Assembly: GCF_902497895.1 (NCBI RefSeq)
Contig: NZ_CABVHQ010000060.1
Coordinates: 1-36,601, forward strand
Source: Pseudomonas fluorescens
Lineage (GTDB): Bacteria; Pseudomonadota; Gammaproteobacteria; Pseudomonadales; Pseudomonadaceae
DNA: 36,601 bases
Reading direction: 5' to 3'
Part shown: positions 1 to 10,045 of the stretch, one piece after another
How positions within the stretch are numbered: position 1 is the stretch's first letter
Layout: the number at the start of each line of letters is the position of its first letter
The notes under the pieces: model-generated
Told to the model about the DNA's origin: nothing
The model's input: only the letters and a program-made list of their open reading frames with translations
Databases searched by the model: none
Position numbers and translations under genes: made by a program

Positions 1-5
1 AATAC

Positions 6-153
6 TGTGGCGAGGGGGCTTGTCGGAACGCCGCACCGCCCCGCTCGGCTGCGCAGCAGTCGTAAAACCGGCGGATGCGTACTACCTGGAAAACCGCGAT
101 TGCCGGTTTTAGGGCCGCTTCGCGACCCAGCGGGGGCAAGCCCCCTCGCCACA
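6..153. repeat. REPIN-like inverted repeat, class A
   Basis: The element begins with GTGGCGAGGGGGCTTG and ends with its reverse complement, CAAGCCCCCTCGCCAC. It encloses a second, imperfect inverted pair around GCAGTCGTAAAACCGG and CCGGTTTTAGGGCCGC. Two REP units facing each other form a REPIN, a non-autonomous element mobilised by RAYT transposases in Pseudomonas. No RAYT gene is in this window. The left arm differs from the other class A copies after the first 16 bases (TCGGAACG inserted), so this copy is degenerate. Confidence 0.8.
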
Positions 154-195
154 GGTAGGGTGTTCGGCCAACGAGATGTGTAGATACCTATGCCC

Positions 196-370
196 AAAGG
201 GGAGAGGGGGAAAGGGAGCGGATCTCCATGCTCTTCAAAATCTGAGTTCGACGCAGTGTATCTGAACGCTTTAAACCTGAGCTCGGCTCGGTCTCTCAGG
301 TCGCAGTACTTCGTCAGAAAATCACGGTCAGTCCCCTCTCCCTCCTGGGGAGAGGGCTAGGGTGAGGGGT
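196..370. repeat. Candidate repeat element with G-rich/C-rich ends upstream of the TldD-like gene
   Basis: A G-rich stretch (AAAGGGGAGAGGGGGAAAGG, from about 196) faces a C-rich stretch (CCCCTCTCCCTCC, 333-345). The latter is followed by GGGGAGAGGGCTAGGGTGAG, ending near 368. CCCTCTCC and GGAGAGGG form a tight hairpin. This hairpin motif is a common dispersed repeat in Pseudomonas and other proteobacteria. The roughly 110 bases between the two ends hold no convincing gene. No promoter for the following gene could be fixed here. The rest of 154-410 shows nothing else I can support. Confidence 0.5.
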
Positions 371-410
371 GGTTCTCACTGCCGCCACTCCATCACAAGG
401 AGGTCCCCGA

Positions 411-1853
411 ATGTTCGATTTCCACCCCCAGCTCAAACAACGCTTCGCTGCCTTGCGCACAGGCGCCGAGTTCTTTTCGCTGCGCTATGTGCGCGAGTCG
501 GGCCAGTACCTGTCGGTGCGCAAGAACGTAGCGAAGCCTCCACACCTTGGCCGTGACGAAGGCGCGATGCTGACCGCGCGAGTCAATGGCGTCGAAGCCT
601 ACGCCGCGACCAACGACCTGTCCCAAACCGGCCTGCAAGCCGCCCTCGAACGGGCCGAACAGCAAGCCCGGTTGATCGCCGCCCACGCCCTGCTCGACCT
701 GCGCCAACAGCCAGTGTCCAGCGAGCGCGCCGATTACCTTTCGCCGAACCTCGAGCAACCCTTGCCGTCCCTCGGCGATTGCTATCAATTGCTCGGCGAC
801 GAGTCCGCCGCCGTCCCTGAAGACGAACGGCTGGTGAACTGGGAAGTGAGCATCGGTATCACTCACGTCGAGCAGATCTACCTCAATAGCGCCGGTGCCG
901 AACTGCGCCAGGCCCAGCGCTTCGTCTACCCGAGCCTGGAGGTCACCGCCTACGACGGCAATGACAGCCAGACCCGCAGCCTGGGCCGCGAGAACTTCGG
1001 CCAGCAAGGTGGCTTTGACGTAGTCGACCGCTGCGGGCTGGTGGGTGCTGGCCCCAAAGTCGCCGACCAGGCCCTGCAACTGCTGCTGGCGCCGAACACC
1101 CCACAAGGCCCGCGTGACCTGCTGTTGATGCCGGACCAGATGATGCTGCAGATCCACGAGTCCATCGGCCACCCGCTGGAACTGGACCGGATTCTCGGCG
1201 ACGAACGCAATTACGCCGGCACCAGTTTCGTCAAAGCCAGCGACTTCGGCAGCCTGCAATACGGTTCGAAACTGCTCAATGTGACCTTCGACCCGGACAT
1301 CCCCGAACAGCTCGCCAGCTACGCTCATGACGACGACGGCACAGCCGCGAGCAAACAATTGCTGATCCGCGAAGGGCTGTTGCTGCGCCCATTGGGTGGC
1401 GCGCTGTCGCAATACCGTTCGGGTCTCGACGGCGTCGCCAACAGCCGCGCCTGCGGCTGGAACCGTCCGCCGATCGATCGCATGGCCAACCTGAACATCG
1501 AGCCGGGCGATCAATCGCTGGACCAACTGATCGGCGGCATCGAGCACGGTGTGCTGATGTCGACCAACCGCTCCTGGTCGATCGACGATGCGCGCAACAA
1601 ATTCCAGTTCGGCTGCGAATGGGGCCAGTTGATCGAAAACGGCGAACTCAAAGGCGTGGTCAAGAACCCCAACTACCGGGCGATTTCCGCACAGTTCTGG
1701 CGCAACCTCAGCGCCGTCGGCGACGCCAGCACCTTCAAGGTCCTCGGCACGCCGAACTGCGGCAAGGGCGAGCCGAATCAAGTGATCCGGGTCGGCCATG
1801 CGTCGCCGGCCTGTGTGTTCAGCAACGTTGATGTGTTTGGAGGAGATGCCTGA
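411..1853 (+). CDS. TldD-family zinc metalloprotease (paralogous TldD subunit)
   Basis: Predicted 480-residue catalytic subunit of a TldD/TldE heterodimeric protease. In E. coli that complex cleaves unfolded peptides such as pro-microcin B17 and CcdA. The sequence shows the TldD active site HESIGH (H249, E250, H254; HExxxH pattern). A C-terminal Cys in NCGKG (about C450) matches the third zinc ligand of TldD. I chose the ATG at 411 because AAGGAGG (397-403) lies 7 bases upstream; an in-frame start at 369 has no such site. The stop overlaps the ATG of the next gene by one base (TGATG), so the two are translationally coupled. The canonical Pseudomonas tldD lies with pmbA and yhdP-type genes, none of which is here, so I infer a second, divergent pair. 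The substrate is unknown. Confidence 0.88.
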   Translation: MFDFHPQLKQRFAALRTGAEFFSLRYVRESGQYLSVRKNVAKPPHLGRDEGAMLTARVNGVEAYAATNDLSQTGLQAALERAEQQARLIAAHALLDLRQQPVSSERADYLSPNLEQPLPSLGDCYQLLGDESAAVPEDERLVNWEVSIGITHVEQIYLNSAGAELRQAQRFVYPSLEVTAYDGNDSQTRSLGRENFGQQGGFDVVDRCGLVGAGPKVADQALQLLLAPNTPQGPRDLLLMPDQMMLQIHESIGHPLELDRILGDERNYAGTSFVKASDFGSLQYGSKLLNVTFDPDIPEQLASYAHDDDGTAASKQLLIREGLLLRPLGGALSQYRSGLDGVANSRACGWNRPPIDRMANLNIEPGDQSLDQLIGGIEHGVLMSTNRSWSIDDARNKFQFGCEWGQLIENGELKGVVKNPNYRAISAQFWRNLSAVGDASTFKVLGTPNCGKGEPNQVIRVGHASPACVFSNVDVFGGDA

Positions 1854-3190
1854 TGAGTACTGCCATGAGTCAGGCCGAACAATTTCAGACACTGGTCGAT
1901 TGGCTGCGCGGCAACCTGCGCGAGCCGGAACAGTTCACCCTCGGCTACGATGCCGAGTCCTCGGACTTCATCCGTTTCAATCACGCCAAGGTGCGTCAGG
2001 CCGGGCATGTGCAGCAGGCCAGCCTGAGTTTCAAGCTGATCAACGACGGACGTCACGCGGACCTCGGCATCACCCTGGCAGGCGACCCGCAAGTCGATCG
2101 CCGACGCTTGGCCGAGGGCCTGGAGCAGCTGCGCGAAACCTTGCCATTGTTGCCGCAGGACCCGTACCTGCTGCTCAATCACACCGGCTGGCAGAGCAAG
2201 AATGTGCAGGATCACCCGCTACCGGACACCGGGCAGGTGGTCGCCGAAATCGCTCGCGCCGCTGAAGGACTCGATCTGGTCGGTTTTTATGCCGCCGGTC
2301 CCATCAGCCGTGGCTTTGCCAGTTCCGCCGGAGCGTTCGGCTGGCACCAGGCCAACAGTTTCAACTTCGATTTCAGCCTGTTCCACGCCAATGGCCAGGC
2401 GGTGAAAGCCAGCTACGCCGGACATGACTGGAGCAGCGCGGGTTTTGCCAAGCGCTTTGAGCAAGCCCGCGAACAGTTGGACTACCTGAGCCGGCCACTG
2501 CGCACCCTGGCGCCAGGGCAATACCGCGCCTACCTCGCCCCGGCGGCCCTCGAGGAAATCATCGGCATGCTCTGCTGGGGTGGTTTCTCGGCGCAGTCGA
2601 TTGCCAGCAAGAACAGTCCTCTGCAGCGGCTGTACGGCGGCGAAAGCCATTTCAGCCCCTTGGTATCCCTTGATGAAAAAGTCACCGGGTCGTTGAGTCC
2701 GGCATTCTCCAATGAAGGCTATCCGCGCAGCGATCTGACGCTGATCAACGCCGGCAAGGCCGACGCGCAACTGATCAACTCGCGCAGCGCCGCCGAATAC
2801 GGCCTCAGCGCCAATGGTGCCAGTGGCGGCGAATCGCCGAGTGCGTTGAATATGGCGTCGGGTTCGCTGGTGCAGGAAGAGATTCTCAAGCGGTTGGGAA
2901 CAGGCCTGTACATCAGCAACCTCTGGTACCTCAACTACTCGGACCAGCCAGCCGCACGCCTGACCGGCATGACCCGCTTCGCCACCTTCTGGGTGGAAAA
3001 CGGCGAGATCCAGGCGCCGGTCAGCACCATGCGCTTCGACGACAGCGCCTACAGCCTGCTCGGTTCGCAACTGGAGGCGCTGACCCGCGAACGGGAACTG
3101 ATCCTGTCGGCCAGTACCTACAGCCAGCGGCAAACCGCCTCGGCGCTGCTGCCCGGAGCGCTGGTCAGCCGACTCACCTTGACCCTGTGA
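1853..3190 (+). CDS. TldE/PmbA-like partner of the TldD-family protease
   Basis: Predicted 445-residue TldD/PmbA-family protein without an HExxxH motif. This is what is expected of the non-catalytic TldE (PmbA) subunit, which shapes the peptide channel of the heterodimer. The N-terminal part carries the family pattern of a long two-layer domain (LGYDAESSDFIRFNHAKVRQ, about residues 29-48). The C-terminal part holds the second beta-rich domain. GGAGGAG lies just upstream of the start, at about 1838-1844. The gene overlaps the preceding catalytic subunit by one base and both are followed by a REPIN, so they form a two-gene unit. An in-frame ATG at 1865 is an alternative start. The family call is secure; the peptide substrate cannot be told from sequence. 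Confidence 0.85.
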   Translation: MSTAMSQAEQFQTLVDWLRGNLREPEQFTLGYDAESSDFIRFNHAKVRQAGHVQQASLSFKLINDGRHADLGITLAGDPQVDRRRLAEGLEQLRETLPLLPQDPYLLLNHTGWQSKNVQDHPLPDTGQVVAEIARAAEGLDLVGFYAAGPISRGFASSAGAFGWHQANSFNFDFSLFHANGQAVKASYAGHDWSSAGFAKRFEQAREQLDYLSRPLRTLAPGQYRAYLAPAALEEIIGMLCWGGFSAQSIASKNSPLQRLYGGESHFSPLVSLDEKVTGSLSPAFSNEGYPRSDLTLINAGKADAQLINSRSAAEYGLSANGASGGESPSALNMASGSLVQEEILKRLGTGLYISNLWYLNYSDQPAARLTGMTRFATFWVENGEIQAPVSTMRFDDSAYSLLGSQLEALTRERELILSASTYSQRQTASALLPGALVSRLTLTL

Positions 3191-3197
3191 CACCGTG

Positions 3198-3277
3198 AAA
3201 GATCGCAGCCTGCGGCAGCTCCTACGCCGACCGGGTACACCCACAACGGGTAGGAGCTGCCGCAGGCTGCGATCTTT
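3198..3277. repeat. REPIN-like inverted repeat, class B
   Basis: AAAGATCGCAGCCTGCGGCA (from 3198, arm to 3225) faces its exact reverse complement (3250-3277), with a 24-base spacer. The arms are 28 bp and perfectly matched. The element sits 7 bases after the stop of the TldE-like gene and could act as a transcript-end structure. Confidence 0.85.
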
Positions 3278-3324
3278 TCAAAGGCACACACGAAAACAAC
3301 AGACTCACACCCACAAGAGGTCCC

Positions 3325-4752
3325 ATGCCCGACCGCCCGGCTCTCGACGCTACAACCGCCTACTGGGTGCCCTGGGTGGTAGCCATCGCGTTTTTCATGC
3401 AGTCCCTCGACGGGACGATCCTCAATACCGCGTTACCCGCCATGGCCAGGGATCTGGCGGAAGACCCGCTGCGCATGCAAGGCGTAATCATCGCCTACAT
3501 GCTCACCGTGGCCCTGTTGATTCCCGCTTCGGGCTGGATCGCCGACCGCTTCGGCACCAAAAAGATATTCTTCAGCGCGATTCTGCTGTTCAGCCTCGGC
3601 TCGCTGCTTTGCGCGCTGTCGAGCTCCTTGAGCATGTTGATCGGCGCCCGGGTCGTGCAAGGCCTCGGCGGCGCGCTGATGCTGCCGGTGGGCAGGCTGG
3701 TGGTGCTGCGGGCCTACCCGCGCTCGGACCTGGTGCGAATCATGGGTTTCATCACCATCCCCGGCTTGCTCGGGCCGCTGCTCGGCCCGACCATGGGCGG
3801 CTGGATGGTGCAATACCTGACCTGGCACTGGATCTTCCTGATCAACCTGCCGGTCGGCATGCTCGGTTGCTATGCGGTGTGGCGCTTCATTCCCGACCTG
3901 CGCGGCAGCAAGCGCACGCGCTTCGACGGCGTGGGCTTTGTGCTGTTCGGCGCGGCCATGGTGTTGATCACCATCGCCATGGAAGGTCTCGGCGAACTGC
4001 ATTTGCCGCACCTGCGGGTGATGTTGCTGCTGTTCGCCGGCATGGCCTGCCTCGCGTCGTACTGGCTGCGCGCCGGGCACGTCGACAATCCGCTGTTTGC
4101 ACCCTCGCTGTTCAAGACCCGGACCTTTGCCGTGGGCATCCTCGGCAATCTGTTCGCCCGCCTGGGCAGCGGCGCCTTGCCGTTCCTGGTGCCGCTGCTG
4201 CTGCAGATCGCCCTGGGTTATTCACCGTCCCAGGCCGGGATGAGCATGCTGCCGCTGGCGGCGGCGGCGATGATCGCCAAATCCGTCGCCCGGCCGTTGA
4301 TCGAGCGCTTTGGCTATCGCATCGTCCTCACTGGCAACACCCTGGCGCTCGGCCTGATGCTCGCCAGCATGGGCCTGGTCAGCGAGCAGACGCCTTACTG
4401 GTTACTGTTGTTTCAGCTCGCCATACTGGGCGCGATCAACTCCTTGCAGTTCACCGCCATGAACACCGTGACCCTGATCGACCTGGACGACGCCAGCGCC
4501 AGCAGCGGCAACAGCCTGCTGTCGGTGGTCGCACAATTATCCTTGAGCCTGGGAGTGGCCTGCGCCGGCGCCCTTTTGGGGGGCTTTACCGCGCAGGCCG
4601 GCAACGACGGCGTGAACACTGTGCTGGAGGCGTTTCAGCTGACCTTCCTGACCGTGGGCATCATGGCGATGCTGGCCGCGGCGATCTTTTCCCAGCTGTC
4701 GCCCACGGACGGCAGGCGCATTCGGCGCCCACAGGAGCACATCGAGCCCTGA
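3325..4752 (+). CDS. MdtD-like MFS multidrug exporter (DHA2 family)
   Basis: Predicted 475-residue inner-membrane drug/proton antiporter of the major facilitator superfamily. The opening FFMQSLDGTILNTALPAMA (about residues 19-37), the loop GWIADRFGTKK, and PGLLGPLLGPTMGGWMVQY followed by WHWIFLINLPVG closely resemble E. coli MdtD. They are the DHA2-family motifs D1, A and C. About 14 hydrophobic segments run through the protein. AAGAGGT (3314-3320) precedes the ATG. In E. coli mdtD lies with mdtABC and baeSR; no such genes are here, so the gene stands alone, separated by a REPIN from the TldD/E pair. The substrate is unknown; the family call is strong. Confidence 0.87.
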   Translation: MPDRPALDATTAYWVPWVVAIAFFMQSLDGTILNTALPAMARDLAEDPLRMQGVIIAYMLTVALLIPASGWIADRFGTKKIFFSAILLFSLGSLLCALSSSLSMLIGARVVQGLGGALMLPVGRLVVLRAYPRSDLVRIMGFITIPGLLGPLLGPTMGGWMVQYLTWHWIFLINLPVGMLGCYAVWRFIPDLRGSKRTRFDGVGFVLFGAAMVLITIAMEGLGELHLPHLRVMLLLFAGMACLASYWLRAGHVDNPLFAPSLFKTRTFAVGILGNLFARLGSGALPFLVPLLLQIALGYSPSQAGMSMLPLAAAAMIAKSVARPLIERFGYRIVLTGNTLALGLMLASMGLVSEQTPYWLLLFQLAILGAINSLQFTAMNTVTLIDLDDASASSGNSLLSVVAQLSLSLGVACAGALLGGFTAQAGNDGVNTVLEAFQLTFLTVGIMAMLAAAIFSQLSPTDGRRIRRPQEHIEP

Positions 4753-4818
4753 TTTCTGACAAAAGGTCCCTGACCTGGCTACTTTTCGTCCAGAACTTGC
4801 AGGGAAAATGCTGGGGAC

Positions 4819-4827
4819 TGGTACACT
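4819..4827 (+). promoter_or_regulatory. Possible extended -10 promoter for dbpA
   Basis: TGGTACACT (TGn followed by TACACT, 4822-4827) is an extended -10 box about 30 bases before the dbpA start. A weak TTGCAG (4797-4802) lies 19 bases upstream. No ribosome-binding site stronger than CAGG is seen before the GTG start. Confidence 0.35.
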
Positions 4828-4857
4828 GCGCGACATTTTGTTTTGCAGGCCAGTCCC

Positions 4858-6243
<1,386 letters not shown>

Positions 6244-6262
6244 TTACGCTACATATCTAACT

Positions 6263-6359
6263 GTAGGAGCTGCCGCAGGCTGCGATCTTTTGATCTTGCT
6301 TTTGTGCGGCAGTTAAATCGCCGAAAGATCAAAAGATCGCAGCCTTCGGCAGCTCCTAC
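6263..6359. repeat. REPIN-like inverted repeat, class B
   Basis: The left arm GTAGGAGCTGCCGCAGGCTG (6263-6297) faces the right arm ending GCCTTCGGCAGCTCCTAC (6324-6359). Both include the GATCTTTTGATCTT extension. One arm has CAGGC/GCCTT mismatches. The right edge is 25 bases before the TTG start of the next gene. Confidence 0.85.
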
Positions 6360-6384
6360 GGTTGCTTATTCTGAGGACACCGTT

Positions 6385-7563
6385 TTGCGCTCTACCGAAG
6401 TCGTGATCATTGGCGCTGGCGCCGCAGGGTTGATGTGTGCGCTGACTGCCGCCGGGCGTGGGCGCAAAGTGATGCTGATCGACCATGCGAACAAGGCCGG
6501 CAAGAAAATCCTGATGTCCGGCGGTGGACGCTGCAATTTCACCAACATGTACACCGAACCGAACAATTTTCTCTCGCAGAACGCGCATTTTTGCAAATCC
6601 GCCCTGGCCCGCTACACCCAATGGGATTTCATCGGGCTGGTGGCCAAGCATGGCGTGCCCTACCACGAGAAGAAACTCGGCCAGTTGTTCTGCGATAACA
6701 AGTCCAGCGACATCCTCGGCATGCTGCTCGAAGAGTGTGACCAGGCCGGCGTCAGCCTGCACCTGGACACCTCGGTGCAGAACATCGAAAAACTCGAAAG
6801 CGGCTATCTGCTGGAAACCACGTTGGGCCAGTTGAGCTGCGAGTCCCTGGTGATCGCCACGGGCGGCCTGTCGATCCCGACGCTGGGCGCCACCGGTTTC
6901 GGTTATCAGGTGGCCAGGCAGTTCGGTCATGAGCTGCTGCCTACCCGCGCCGGACTGGTGCCGTTCACCATCACCGATCAGCTCAAGGAACTGTGCATCG
7001 AGCTGTCCGGCACTTCCGTGGATTGCCTGGTGAGCTGCAACGAACAGAGCTTTCGCGAGAATATCCTGTTCACCCACCGCGGCCTCAGCGGCCCGGCGAT
7101 TTTGCAGATTTCCTCGTATTGGGAATCCGGCGACACGCTGGAAATCAACCTGCTGCCGGATCATGACGTGCCTGGCTGGTTGCAGCAGCAACAGGCCGAA
7201 CGTCCCAATAGCGAGTTGAAAACCCTGCTCGGCGAGATCTTCACCAAGAAGATGGCCAACCTGCTCGCCGACTCCTGGTTCGTCTCCAAGCCAATGAAGC
7301 AGTACACCCACGCTGAATTGGCCGCTATTGCCGAAAGACTCGCGAGCTGGAAGTTGGTGCCGGCGGGTACCGAAGGCTATCGCACCGCGGAAGTGACCCT
7401 GGGCGGCGTCGACACCCGCGAGGTCTCGTCGAAAACCATGGAATCGCTGAAAAGCCCTGGCCTGTACTTCATCGGCGAAGTGCTGGACGTCACCGGCCAC
7501 CTTGGTGGTTTCAACTTCCAGTGGGCCTGGGCCTCGGGCTACGCTGCAGCACAATACGCCTGA
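6385..7563 (+). CDS. BaiN/RdsA-family NAD(P)/FAD-dependent oxidoreductase (YhiN-like)
   Basis: Predicted 392-residue flavoprotein of the HI0933/YhiN family. The N-terminus has the dinucleotide-binding motif VVIIGAGAAGLMCALTAAG (about 6-24). This is followed by the family hallmark MSGGGRCNFTN, and the C-terminus has GEVLDVTGHLGGFNFQWAWA, the FAD-contacting end. I chose the TTG at 6385 because GAGGA (6373-6377) lies 7 bases upstream and the Rossmann motif then begins at the usual distance from the N-terminus. Reading further upstream would translate the repeat. The reaction is unknown for most members; BaiN of clostridia acts on bile acids, which should not be assumed here. The gene has its own strand neighbours but is flanked by REPINs on both sides. 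Confidence 0.85.
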   Translation: MRSTEVVIIGAGAAGLMCALTAAGRGRKVMLIDHANKAGKKILMSGGGRCNFTNMYTEPNNFLSQNAHFCKSALARYTQWDFIGLVAKHGVPYHEKKLGQLFCDNKSSDILGMLLEECDQAGVSLHLDTSVQNIEKLESGYLLETTLGQLSCESLVIATGGLSIPTLGATGFGYQVARQFGHELLPTRAGLVPFTITDQLKELCIELSGTSVDCLVSCNEQSFRENILFTHRGLSGPAILQISSYWESGDTLEINLLPDHDVPGWLQQQQAERPNSELKTLLGEIFTKKMANLLADSWFVSKPMKQYTHAELAAIAERLASWKLVPAGTEGYRTAEVTLGGVDTREVSSKTMESLKSPGLYFIGEVLDVTGHLGGFNFQWAWASGYAAAQYA

Positions 7564-7577
7564 CACAACCCCACCCT

Positions 7578-7673
7578 GTAGGAGCTGTCGAGCGGAGCGA
7601 GGCTGCGATCTTTTCGGCCCCGACACCGATTGAAGATCAAGATCAAAAGATCGCAGCCTGCGGCAGCTCCTAC
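7578..7673. repeat. REPIN-like inverted repeat, class B, variant left arm
   Basis: The left arm (7578-7615) reads GTAGGAGCTGTCGAGCGGAG then CGAGGCTGCGATCTTTT, a variant of the usual GCCGCAGGCTG core. The right arm (7645-7673) is standard, ending CTGCGGCAGCTCCTAC. The element begins 14 bases after the preceding stop codon. Confidence 0.8.
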
Positions 7674-7819
7674 ATGGGACCGCGTTTCAAAGCCACGGCA
7701 CCGTGTTTCCGTATTTCAACGACGGTACAAATTTTGCTGTCAGATGTGATCGACGCCATTGCGTCGTCGTCATTACTGGCTCAATTTAGCTGCATTGCCC
7801 CGGAAGGCCCTCGCACTTC

Positions 7820-10003
7820 ATGTCATCGACCTCGTTTCATCAGTCTCTGCGTCGCCTCTGGGCGCTGGATAAATTCAGCTACAGCGTGCGGGTATTCATC
7901 GCTTTGACCGGCAGCATGGCGCTGTGTTGGTACCTGGATGAAATGGCCTTGCTGATCCCGTTGTTCCTGGGAATTATCGCCAGCGCCCTGGCCGAGACCG
8001 ACGACAGTTGGCAAGGTCGCCTGAATGCCCTGGCCGTCACCCTGGTGTGCTTCAGCGTCGCGGCATTTTCCGTCGAATTGTTATTTCCCTACCCGCTGAT
8101 TTTTGTCGTATTCCTGGCACTGGCCAGTTTCGGCCTGACCATGCTCGGTGCATTGGGCGAACGTTATGGGGCGATTGCTTCGGCAACCCTGATTCTCTCG
8201 GTTTACACCATGATTGGCGTGGAGCAGCGCGGTGGCGAGGTCACTGACCTCTGGCATGAACCGGTGCTGCTGGTGGCCGGCGCAGCCTGGTACGGTTTGC
8301 TGTCGGTGCTGTGGCAGGTGCTGTTTTCCAACCAGCCGGTGCAGCAGAGCCTGGCGCGACTGTTCCGGGAACTGGGGTACTACCTGAAACTGAAGTCGTC
8401 GCTGCTCGAGCCGATCCGCCAACTGGATGTCGAAGCACAGCGTCTGGAACTGGCCCAGCAAAACGGTCGGGTCGTCGCCGCACTCAATACCACCAAGGAA
8501 ATCATCCTGCACCGGGTCGGCAACGGCCGGCCGGGGGCGAAAGTCAGTCGCTACCTGAAGCTGTACTTCCTTGCGCAAGACATCCACGAACGCGCCAGCT
8601 CCTCCCATTACCCCTACAATGCCCTGGCCGAAGCGTTCTACCACAGCGATGTGCTGTTTCGCTGCCAGCGCCTGCTGCGCCAACAAGGCAAGGCCTGCCG
8701 GGCGCTGGCGGAGTCGATCCAGATGCGTCAGCCGTTCGTCTACGATGCCAGCTTCGCCGAAGCCCTGAGCGACCTGCATGCCTCCCTCGACCACCTGCGC
8801 ACCCAGAACAACCCGGCCTGGCGCGGCCTGCTGCGTTCCTTGCGTGCGCTGGCGGCGAACCTTGGCACCCTCGATCGGTTGATCAGCGACGCGAGCAACC
8901 CGGACACCCTCGCCGACGCCACCGACAGCAGCCTGTTGGACCGTTCGCCACGCAGCCTCAAGGACGTCTGGACCCGCCTGCGGACCCAACTGACGCCGAC
9001 GTCGCTGCTGTTCCGGCATGCCCTGCGCTTGCCCCTGGCGCTGAGCATCGGCTACGGTATGGTGCATTTGATCCACCCGTCCCAGGGTTACTGGATCATC
9101 CTCACCACGCTGTTCGTCTGCCAACCGAACTATGGCGCCACCCGCCGCAAGCTCGGCCAGCGGATCATCGGCACCGCTATCGGCCTGATCGTGGCCTGGG
9201 CGCTGTTCGACCTGTTCCCGAGCCCTCTGGTCCAGTCGCTGTTCGCGATTGCCGCCGGGGTGGTGTTCTTTATCCACCGTACTACCCGTTACACCCTGGC
9301 AACCGCGGCGATCACCATCATGGTGCTGTTCTGCTTCAACCAGGTGGGCGACGGTTACGGCCTGTTACTACCGCGACTGTTCGATACTCTGCTGGGCAGC
9401 CTGATTGCCGGCCTGGCGGTATTCCTGTTCCTGCCGGACTGGCAGGGGCGCCGCCTGAACAAGGTGCTGGCCAATACCCTGACCTGCAACAGCATCTACC
9501 TGCGGCAAATCATGCAGCAATACGCGGCCGGCAAGCGCGACGATCTGACCTATCGCCTGGCCCGGCGCAATGCCCACAACGCCGATGCAGCGCTGTCGAC
9601 CACCCTGGCCAATATGCTGATGGAACCGGGGCATTTTCGAAAGGAAGCTGACGTCGGCTTCCGCTTCCTGGTGCTCTCCCACACCTTGCTCAGCTACCTG
9701 TCGGGCCTCGGCGCCCACCGGGAAACCCAGCTACCAGGCGAGGTGCGCGAGCATTTGATCAATGGGGCCGGCGTCAGCCTGGCGGCAAGCATCGATGAAA
9801 TCGCTCAGGGGTTGGCGAGCAAACTGCCCATTGCCATTCAGAGCGATGCGGAAGAAGCCCTGGCCAATGACCTGGAGCGTATGCCCGACGAAATCGATGA
9901 AGGTCAACGGTTGGTGCAAACACAGTTGGCGCTGATCTGCCGGCAACTGGGGCCGTTGCGCACATTGGCGGCGCATTTGATCAAGGATACGAGCGAGGCT
10001 TGA
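7820..10003 (+). CDS. yccS: YccS-type inner-membrane protein (FUSC family)
   Basis: Predicted 727-residue membrane protein close to the length of E. coli YccS (717). There are two hydrophobic blocks, at about residues 20-160 and 400-530, each followed by a long soluble helical region. The second block has the FUSC signature (SQGYWIILTTLFVCQPNYGA then TRRKLGQRIIGTAIGL). The family also holds aromatic-acid exporters such as AaeB, and transport of aromatic acids is only an inference here. The ATG at 7820 is preceded by GGAAGG at 7802, a somewhat long 12-base gap. The stretch 7674-7819 has no clear promoter. The gene converges with the solute-binding protein gene, leaving only 42 bases and no visible terminator. 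Confidence 0.82.
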   Translation: MSSTSFHQSLRRLWALDKFSYSVRVFIALTGSMALCWYLDEMALLIPLFLGIIASALAETDDSWQGRLNALAVTLVCFSVAAFSVELLFPYPLIFVVFLALASFGLTMLGALGERYGAIASATLILSVYTMIGVEQRGGEVTDLWHEPVLLVAGAAWYGLLSVLWQVLFSNQPVQQSLARLFRELGYYLKLKSSLLEPIRQLDVEAQRLELAQQNGRVVAALNTTKEIILHRVGNGRPGAKVSRYLKLYFLAQDIHERASSSHYPYNALAEAFYHSDVLFRCQRLLRQQGKACRALAESIQMRQPFVYDASFAEALSDLHASLDHLRTQNNPAWRGLLRSLRALAANLGTLDRLISDASNPDTLADATDSSLLDRSPRSLKDVWTRLRTQLTPTSLLFRHALRLPLALSIGYGMVHLIHPSQGYWIILTTLFVCQPNYGATRRKLGQRIIGTAIGLIVAWALFDLFPSPLVQSLFAIAAGVVFFIHRTTRYTLATAAITIMVLFCFNQVGDGYGLLLPRLFDTLLGSLIAGLAVFLFLPDWQGRRLNKVLANTLTCNSIYLRQIMQQYAAGKRDDLTYRLARRNAHNADAALSTTLANMLMEPGHFRKEADVGFRFLVLSHTLLSYLSGLGAHRETQLPGEVREHLINGAGVSLAASIDEIAQGLASKLPIAIQSDAEEALANDLERMPDEIDEGQRLVQTQLALICRQLGPLRTLAAHLIKDTSEA

Positions 10004-10045
10004 GAGCTCTGGTGACTGGACACTCCTCGACGGCCCTTCAAGACG

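Noticed and set aside
191..361. Small rightward frame of about 56 codons upstream of the TldD-like gene (considered as a peptide precursor)
   Set aside because: It reads through a repeat element (ends in the CCCTCTCCC/GGGAGAGGG hairpin), lacks a ribosome-binding site, and has no leader/core pattern.
393..1892. Leftward open frame of about 500 codons opposite the TldD-like gene
   Set aside because: It is an antisense shadow of a conserved coding sequence with low-complexity Gln/Val/Arg-rich translation and no domain.
6263..6384. Upstream extension of the BaiN-like gene to 6304
   Set aside because: The added residues are translated from a REPIN, and a good ribosome-binding site favours the TTG at 6385.
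8311..9651. Rightward frame of about 446 codons inside yccS
   Set aside because: It is a different frame of the same strand as yccS, with Pro/Arg-rich translation and no domain.
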